Shown here: in pieces, positions 56,701 through 64,000 of the stretch
Layout of the letters: the number at the start of each line of letters is the position of its first letter
Position numbering within the stretch: the stretch's first letter is position 1
DNA from: Calvatia gigantea
Lineage: Eukaryota > Basidiomycota > Agaricomycetes > Agaricales > Lycoperdaceae
DNA: 64,000 nt
Direction of reading: 5' to 3'
NCBI GenBank assembly: GCA_025093985.1
Contig: JACAAK010000009.1
Location: 372,001 to 436,000 of the forward strand
Made by a program: the position numbers and the translations under genes
The notes under the pieces: generated by a model
Databases searched by the model: none
What the model was told of the DNA's origin: nothing
What the model saw: the letters and a program-made list of their open reading frames with translations, nothing else

Positions 56701-57972
56701 GTTGCATCGTATGATGCTATACACATCCTCTTTCTCAATTATAGTTGCTAAATGGTGTGCACAAGTCCTAATCATGGACAGCGACTTCCATAAAGTCAAA
56801 CTTCCTTAAAGCTATCATTGTTATTCCTGTAGTTGGCGGACAAAGCATTTTTTACGTGCTCGTCCATGCTCTGACTTAAAACAGGTCTTCAAACTTGGGC
56901 GCGTGGACTTGCGCTTAACACAAGTGAAGTAATGTTGATGCTAGAAGCAAGGCGCGATATGTAGCGATGCAGCTTTTCTATAAGAAAAATAGTATATGGC
57001 GGCAATCGCTCGAGCCAGCGGCATATTTAACTATATTCTGAAGTATTTCTTGAAACGACATAATGGCGGTATTACCAGCTCATTATCCTTCTCCCCTTAT
57101 TTCCCAGCTGCAAGGACGCAATCAGCGTTCTTCTCCTTGCTATCTTCTTTGGATATTTTTGTGAATGCTACAAGTGCTGCTACAACTTTAGTGCTGCAAA
57201 TGCGGCAGCCCACTGCCTTAGCGTGGCATAAAGCGCTTAAAGTGCATGAGCTATCCATAGAAAGAGTTAAGCGGTAGTCGAATAGACGTTGAAGGGGTAA
57301 AGTGTTAAAGCCTGAAGCGAAGGAACCAACGATGGACTTTTTCAAAGATATTTTCTATATCCCAGCTTTATTTGATTAAGCGGGCCTTAGCGGCTTATGG
57401 CTGCCAGCTTAAGTGAGTCAAATAGCTCAGGTATACGCTTGTGGTGTGTTATTCTACTCAAGGCGGGACTTGCCCAATCGACTTGAAACACAAGAACACA
57501 AGACTTATAATTTTCCTGACACTGTGGTATTTATTGCAGTCACGAAGACCAGCTAATTTACCAGCAAAGCAGAGTATTGTGCTCAGCATAAATGATACAT
57601 CATATAGTAAATAACTGAGGTGGATCTGAAGAGAATCCCAGAAAGCCCAAAGTGTCGTCGTCGATCAGAGAGAGAATACCAGAACAGAGGTGGAGCAACC
57701 AGAGCAGAACAGTTCTGCTGCAACCCAGAATAGGGAGCAGACCTAAAGCAGTCAAACCAGACTAGAGATGACGGTTTGCCAGATCAAAAACCAAGAATGG
57801 GTAACAACGTGTCAGCATCATGTAGGACTGCTGTGCGTAGTGCATGCATTCACAACATGGGTCAGACAGGGTATCAAGTGGACCAAAGGCACCACTGTCT
57901 CCCAGGTTGAAAGCGACCGTAGCCTCCTCAAACTCTACCAGCATTGCTAATGCAGTCCGAGTGAGCGGCAGT

Positions 57973-57986
57973 CGGGGCCCATAACC
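57973..57986 (-). promoter_or_regulatory. Primer-binding site of B2
   Basis: Minus strand GGTTATGGGCCCCG adjoining the 5' LTR, unchanged despite decay of the coding regions. Confidence 0.75.
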
Positions 57987-58531
57987 TGTTGAGAGAATGA
58001 GTAGACATCCCAATATAAGTTCACACTACCTAAGCGTGTAGGCATCAGCGGTGGAGGGTAGTCGTATTCATCTGGGAGACAGTCCAGTAGGAGAGGCGTA
58101 TAGTAGCGGACAGAGTCCTGCTTATACCAGCGTACTCAGAGAGTCTTGAGGAGAAGGGAAGCGATGCTTAGAAAAGCTAGCATAGAAGATAGAAGACATA
58201 GTGTCTTACACCAAAGGGCGTAGCCAAAGGGCCTACATACTACAATGCTACATAAGGGTATATATACTAATATCCCTGGTCTGTGCACTCTAAACCCTTA
58301 TACGGGTGAGGTCTAACTACCAGTAGCATAAGTGGAGCATACTGTGTATGACGCATGTACTAGAAGATTCCATGCGGAGTGAATAACCGACTACCAGAAG
58401 GGCGGTACAACTACTGCGTACGTAGTCCGTGATGGTCCGTTATTATCGACCCTCTGAAGGTGAAATACTCAAACCCCATTTCAGCTATAAATAGACTGAA
58501 CCAACGTAGTGGTACGGAGCGAGATTTAATA
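57987..58531 (-). repeat. 5' LTR of B2 (545 bp)
   Basis: Same length as its partner. Plus-strand right end reads TTTAATA (two C to T changes from TTCAACA) before target duplication GATGC. Confidence 0.9.
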
Positions 58532-58536
58532 GATGC

Positions 58537-61354
58537 CCACTCTATTGAAGGGGTATTCTGTGGCTTCGATCCTGCCTCTACTTCATGGAAGATATGGATC
58601 CCTTCGAAGAGGTCATTTCAGGTATCTCGGGACGTCATCGTCTATGAGACAGTGAACTACCCAGGTATTGATACATCTATGCCTCCTGTCATGAGTGAGG
58701 GGGTGAACATCGATGATCCCACTCATTCTCGGAGTCATCCTAACTCCATCCCTATACCTGAGGAGACTGGTTCGCCTCTCCCTTGTTCATCTCCTATACC
58801 TTCCGATCCTCCATTCACCACTCCTCCATCCATTCCTGATCCTCACCCAGCTCCTTCGACTGCTAATCCCAATCCTATTCCTTCCTCCATTCCTAATCCA
58901 TTTGAGCCTCGACGAACTACCTGAATCTCTCGACCATCATGGATCAAACAAGCCAACGAGGAACAAGCTGTTATGTGCGTTACCTTACTTCGCAACTGGG
59001 CCCGGATCGTCTCCACTCAGGGAGAGGTTCAACGCTATAGCCTAGGAGTATTTGACAAGTCTCAATGACTTCTGTGCAGGCTTCGGATCACTCCCTCGAG
59101 TAGAAGCTCACGCTTGCCTGAGAAGTCCGAGTTAAGTGTCACTGCAGTCCCCAAGGTTGTTAGCCTTGTAGCAGACGAGTGAAGATAAGGAAGCTTGTTA
59201 CTAGAATAACCTAAAGTAATACAAAGTGCTACTTAAGGTTTATATACTAGCTACGAATAGGAGATGAGAGATTACGTAGTAAGTAGATATGAGTCAATGA
59301 GAACTACTACGGATTAATTGGTAATCTAAGGAATCATAGGGATAGGTGAGATGAATACAGAAGAACGAGTATGAGTCATAAGAAGATAGAGTCAGGTAAG
59401 GAGAAGTACAATGATGGGAAAAGATGAAGGTGAAACAGGAACATGATTCAGAATGAATCATAAGAAGCAAAGGTAGAAGTACATGTGATAAATAAATAAA
59501 GAACGGACCAGGGTATACAGGGGAAGGAATGGAAAGTCTGTACGGAAGGTTAATACGTTAGTTCGGAGAGTCCGGGGGTGTGGTAAGTTCGTAACACAAG
59601 CAGTTAAGGAATTCGAAGCCAAGAAACAGTGTCAGAAAATACGTGAAGCTCGAGCTAATTGTCTCAACAATCCAACCTCCAAATACCAACTACCTCCTAC
59701 AATTCCTGAGCACGAAGCTGTCAAGCACACTCCTAAAGGCGACCTCGCTCACATTGCCTACCTAGCTGCCTATGGCCCAGTCGTCCCTCAGAGCTTCAAG
59801 GAGGCTATCACTGGACCTGATGCCGACAACTGGTGGAAAGCTATGAGGGAAGAGATATCTCTTCACTCTACTCGAGGAACCTGGAGAGCTGAGAAGATGC
59901 CAAAGGAGAGGACTGCTGTTGGTTGTCGATGGACCTACGTGATCAAGTTTGGACCTGAAGGAGAAGTACTCTGATACAAGGCTCGTCTCATCGCCCAAGG
60001 TTTCAATCAGATCCCTGGTCTCGAATATGACGATACCTTCTCTCCTACCACTCGTCTGGAGTCAATCAAGCTCATCCTTCACCTATCCGCTACCCTTGGT
60101 TGGGAACGTGCTCAAGATGATGTCACTGGTGCTTTCTTACACAGCAACCTCGACTGTATCATCTACATGAAGCAACCACCTGGCTTTGAAGATGGTACCA
60201 ACAGGGCGCTACTACTCATCTGAAGTCTGTATGGACTCAAACAAGCTGCCCGTCTCTGGTACAAGTACATAGTTGAGCATCTTACATCTATCCACTTCAA
60301 ACAGCTCCACACCGATAATGCAGTATTCTATCGCAAGCTGGAGTCTGGTACTACCATCATCGCCATCTATGTCGACAACATGTTCAGTACTTCATGCTCA
60401 CAGGATGAACTCAAGCACATTCGCTCCCAACTTCACAAGCTCTTCAACATGAAGGAGGAGGATCCGAATTGGCTCATGGGATTTCTTCTCATTGAGGACC
60501 GTCTAGCTCGAACCATTTCCATCTCTCATCGCCAGTACATCGATACCACTCTCAAGCGATTTCATATGCAGAACTGCCATCCTACATCGCTCCCACTCGA
60601 TCCTGGCTGTAAACTCTCTAAGGCTGATGGACCTCAGACCAAGGAAGAGAAACAGCAAATGGCCAAGACTCCCTATCATGAACTTGTAGGAGCTCTCACC
60701 TGGATATCGCTCATCTCTCGCCCAGACATCGGATTCGCTGCTTGCTTCCTTGCTCAATTCAACTCCAACCCTGGACCAAAGCACTGGAAGGCTGCCCAGC
60801 ATGTACTCCAATACCTCGCTGGTACTCATGATATCGTCCAAGTCTTGGGAGGAAAATCCAAGGATAATCGTCACCTGACCCTTACTGGCTATTCTGATGC
60901 ATCTGGAGCTGAGGACCCTGACGATTGTCGAGCTGTCACTGGTTGTGTCTTTCAGATGGGTGATAAATCTATTATCACTGTCAGTAAGAAACAGCCTACA
61001 GTTGGGGACTCATCAACTGAGAGGGAATACATGGCTGGAGCTTACACTGTCAAGTATGGATTATGGTTGGTTCAACTTCTAGCTGAACTGGAGATGCCCA
61101 TTTCACTTCCCATCACTGTCTATATGGATTGCACTAGCAGTATCGATCTCACCAAGGACTCTCGTTTTCATGGAAGGACCAAGCACATAGACATCAAACA
61201 TCATTTTATTCATGAACGTGTTTCTGATGGGACCTTTACTATCTGTTATTTATCTACCAAGGAAATGACTGCCGATATTCTCACTAAGGCTCTTAAGGAG
61301 CCAGACTTCATTCATTTACGTTCTAAACTAGGTCTCCACATACTTTCAGTCTAA
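58537..61354 (+). pseudogene. Copia C pol part 2: post-integrase linker, RT, RNase H
   Basis: Resumes from B2 with H-S-I-E-G-V-F-C-G-F-D and a Pro-rich linker. Interrupted by solo LTR D2, then RT (W-W-K-A-M-R-E-E-I; V-G-C-R-W-T-Y; D-V-T-G-A-F-L-H-S; S-L-Y-G-L-K-Q-A-A) with the active site changed from Y-V-D-D to Y-V-D-N (60370-60381). RNase H carries G-Y-S-D-A-S-G-A-E and S-S-T-E-R-E-Y-M, and the frame ends at TAA 61352-61354. TGA codons sit near 59972 (L-stop-Y-K-A-R) and 60221. From 60380 it is open for 324 codons. Confidence 0.88.
58969..59596. repeat. Solo LTR D2 (628 bp), inverted relative to D1
   Basis: TGTTATGTGCGTTACC ... AGTTCGTAACA with perfect target duplication CAAGC (58964-58968 and 59597-59601). 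Sits in the linker of copia C pol. Confidence 0.93.
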
Positions 61355-61361
61355 GGGGGTG

Positions 61362-61632
61362 TGTTGGAATATAGGTAGACTTCCGTTATCTTTTTCTTAC
61401 AGTAGATAATCACTTTGCTATCACATGACATCACACTCATTCACTGGCCTCATACCTTGTACACCCTCAGTTTCATTCCACGTCGACTGAGGGTAAGCAA
61501 ACCATCGTTCTCCATTGTACACACTAGCTAACTCATTCCGTAGTCTATTCTAGGTAATTACACAATCTAATACAGTCTCGTTCCACATTGACTGAGGTCT
61601 ATCCTAGCCCTGCACATCATATCTTTCCTTTA
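61362..61632 (+). repeat. 3' LTR of copia C (271 bp, full length)
   Basis: TGTTGGAATATAGG ... TTTCCTTTA. Contains two direct repeats of about 25 bp (CAGTTTCATTCCACGTCGAC near 61467 and CAGTCTCGTTCCACATTGAC near 61572) bounding the segment lost in the 5' LTR. Confidence 0.88.
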
Positions 61633-62984
61633 CAATGCACTGCGAAGCCAAACCCACAGTACAGAACCAAATTAATGGTTTATCCCTTGATTTACACAAT
61701 TAAGTGCCTTCCACTATAAATGCTTGGACTGGCGCATTACGCTCTAGTCAATGCTTAAACTATCACTGAGACGGGTAAGACCTTCCTGTTGCCATAAAGC
61801 TTTTAGGCTCTCAAAGTGTAGTGCGGATCAGTCTCTCTATGTCAACCGTTGCGAAAGCATTGGGAGTAGGAGGTTTAAGTGGGTTATTCATGCCATGAAT
61901 GTTTGCTATTGCTCTCGTTTAGACAAACTCTCCTCCATAATCAGTTGCGACAGTGGCCATTGTCTGCTATACTGTAGAGGTTTCTCTAATGAATCTTAGA
62001 GCCTCATAACTTCTTTCGAAGGAGGACAACTATCATCATGAGATGAGAAGTCATAGAGTAGTGTTGTAATAGACGACTAGCAATTCCATCAAGTCCGAGT
62101 ATTATGCTCAAGGATGAGGATATTCATATAAAAGATTCTGGATAAAGGTACTGATGCAATTTCCCTTGTGAAATAATCCAGAGTGGCAATGAAATAATGC
62201 AATCATCTCGACAAGTCATAAAAGACGAGTGGAGAAGGCATAATCATGGGAAGTTCTGTTTGATGATGTCAAACGATATAGTCTAGTAGGCGTAATGTTC
62301 AACAACCATTCATCTCCTTGCTAATAATGCAAGTTCGTGTACAACGATGAGATTGGGTGAACTAGTACAGCTCTTCATGACTTATTGCAAAGGTGGTGAC
62401 CTTTAACGATTGCCTCAAAAGCATTACACTCGAGGACATACGTTATAAGATTTTCTCGATATAGATCGGCTGCACACTAATGTGGCGCTACAAATCTTTA
62501 TCCCTAATGTCATAGACTAATGCTGGAATATGAAAGCAGTTCAGATACTTGTCGTTCCCGAAGGATTTCAGTTTCTTGCCTCAAGCCTAATATGAAGTGG
62601 TGAGGTCTAAGAATTAAGTCTGATGACATAGTGCTGAAGCTCAACTGTTATATGTTGGGAGCTATTCTGCTAATTCCTAGACGTGTCGTAATTTCCTTTC
62701 TTTGTAATGATGCGATTCACGAGATCCTATAAAGGATATTCTTCTCAAGTGAATAGAGCGACTTGCTCCCGCTATCATCTTCATATGATCCGTAAGGATT
62801 TCTCACTTGTTGCATAGAAAAGGATTTATAGCCAGTGCTTACATTTCACGTGGCACACCATTATTCATAGTGTTTTTATCAAGGAGCATGAAGTCGAAAG
62901 TACTACCGTATATCCTTCCATTGGTATCAAGGTCAGCGACATCCAAAGATGGTGACACAAGAACTCCTCCGGTGCCAAGCTCCG

Positions 62985-63607
62985 TGTTACGAATTTACCA
63001 CACCCCCGGACTCTCCGCACTAACGTATTAACCTTCCGTATAGACTTTCCATTCTTCCTGTATACCCTGGTCCATTCTTTATTTATTTATCACATGTACT
63101 TCTACCTTCGCTTCTTATGACTCATTCTGAGTCATGTTCCTGTTTTCACCTTCATCTTTTCCACCATTGTACTTCTCTTTACCTGACTCTGTCTTCTTAT
63201 GACTCGTACTCGTTCTTCTATTCATTTCACCTATCCCTATGATTCCGTAGATTACCAATTAACCCGTAGTAGTTCTCGTTGACTCATATCTACTTACTAC
63301 GTAATCTCTCATCTCCTATTCGTAGCTAGTATATAAACCCTAAGTAGTACTTTGTATTACTTTAGGTTATTCTAGTAACAAGCTTCCTTATCTTCGCTCG
63401 TCTGCTACAAGGCTAACAACCTTGGGGACTGCAGTGACACTTAACTCGGACTTCTCAGGCAAGCGCGAGCTTCTACTCGAGGGAGCGATCCGAAGCCTGC
63501 ACAGAGGTCATTGAGACTTGTCAAATACTCCTGGGCTATAGCGTTGAACCTCTCCCTGAGTGGAGACGATCCGGGCCCGGTTGCGAAGTAAGGTAACGCA
63601 CGTAACA
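62985..63607. repeat. Solo LTR D3 (623 bp) in B1
   Basis: TGTTACGAATTTACC ... CACGTAACA with near-perfect target duplication (CTCCG left, CTCTG right). B2 at about 56665 shows the empty site CTCTG. Confidence 0.92.
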
Positions 63608-64000
63608 CTCTGTAAAGAGCGGTCTAAAGGATTTCTTAAGGAATTCGTCAGTGTGTTGCATTGTATGGTGCTAAACACATCCTCTTTCTCAATTATAGTT
63701 GCTAAATGGTGCGCTCAAGTCCTAATCATGGACAGCAACCTCCATAAAGTCAAACTTCCTTAAAGCAATCATTGTATTCCTGTAGTTGGCGGACAAAGCA
63801 TTTTATCATGCTCATCCATGCTCTGACTTAAAACAGGTCTTCAAACTTGGGCGCATAGGCATGCGCTTAACACAAGTGAAGGAACGTTGATGCTAGAAGC
63901 AGGGCACGATATGAAGTGACACGGCTCCTCTATAAGAGAAATAGTATATGGCGGCAATCACTCGAGCCAGCGACATATTTAAACTATATTCTGAAGTATT

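Larger units (their letters stand above)
51832..58531 (-). mobile_element. Decayed copia-derived element B2, nested in copia C
   Basis: Complete B element: LTRs 51832-52376 and 57987-58531, perfect target duplication GATGC (51827-51831 and 58532-58536), primer site at 57973-57986. Removing it restores the C reading frame exactly. The interior is colinear with B1, including the repeat array, yet lacks gag or pol frames, so it must have moved using enzymes from another element. The gene-free stretch 52377-57972 is this interior; around 57800-57970 it matches the leader of E1. Confidence 0.92.
49126..61632 (+). mobile_element. Ty1/copia element C, nested in B1
   Basis: Plus-strand element: 5' LTR 49126-49291, primer site 49292-49305, gag, pol, polypurine tract CTAAGGGGGTG at 61351-61361, 3' LTR 61362-61632. 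Flanks TGATG (49121-49125) and CAATG (61633-61637) fit an original CGATG that lost its CpG differently on each side. The uninterrupted target is seen in B2 at about 55300. C is itself interrupted by B2 and D2. Confidence 0.9.
45680..64000 (-). mobile_element. Decayed copia-derived element B1, interrupted by C and D3, runs off the window
   Basis: LTR at 45680-46223, interior 46224-49125, insertion of copia C, interior resuming at 61638 and continuing to the window end, with solo LTR D3 inside. The interior is homologous to E1 in places (47755-48300 to E1 RT; 62000-62100 to E1 integrase) but has no usable frame. It matches B2 closely along its whole length. The gene-free stretches 46224-49125 and 61638-64000 hold only this element. 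Confidence 0.85.

Overview
This window reads as nuclear DNA of a filamentous fungus, most likely an agaricomycete basidiomycete. Evidence: seven-exon genes with 46-60 nt introns (GTNNG donors, CTAAC/CTGAC-like branch sites), large NACHT NTPases carrying the H-K-S-F-D-D-Y-L-x-S-P-S-R-S-G type motif common in Agaricomycetes NLR-like proteins, a chromodomain Ty3/gypsy element, Ty1/copia elements and a Tc1/mariner element. I do not name a species.

Left part (1 to about 27.2 kb): a tandem array with a period of about 7.1-7.6 kb, all coding on the minus strand. One unit holds (i) a NACHT NTPase gene, (ii) a decayed and 3'-truncated second NACHT paralogue (P), (iii) a 5'-truncated arrestin-like gene with a proline-rich tail, and (iv) a casein kinase 2 regulatory (beta) subunit copy. 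NACHT start codons lie at 3292, 10805, 18406 and 25488. NACHT-2 and NACHT-3 are complete (766 and 772 aa by paralogue-guided exon models). NACHT-1 is open throughout, but a Tc1/mariner insertion replaced its C-terminus. NACHT-4 has a nonsense codon in exon 1 and a deletion fusing it to a CK2-beta remnant. The CK2-beta copies are broken, one by a solo LTR with a perfect 5-bp target duplication. All P copies are broken.

Right part (27.2 kb to the end): retrotransposon fill. A minus-strand gypsy element (A-) landed in the fourth P copy, and all DNA from there to the window edge is best read as insertions nested inside it. These are a plus-strand gypsy (A+, about 6.3 kb net) interrupted by a copia element (E1, TSD TCCAC); a truncated E copy (E2); a decayed copia-derived element (B1) interrupted by copia C; C interrupted by a second B copy (B2, TSD GATGC) and a solo LTR (D2, TSD CAAGC); and solo LTRs D1 (in A-, TSD TGTGG) and D3 (in B1).

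Three themes recur. First, nonsense codons in the older elements are largely CGA to TGA or CAG to TAG, a cytosine-deamination signature. Second, the copia elements carry a 14-nt motif next to the LTR that fits priming by a 5' half of initiator tRNA-Met. Third, the B elements contain a tandem array of about 50-bp degenerate units that no coding model explains. The NACHT array is the host-gene content; the other host genes are duplicated debris. No tRNA, rRNA or CRISPR locus was recognised.
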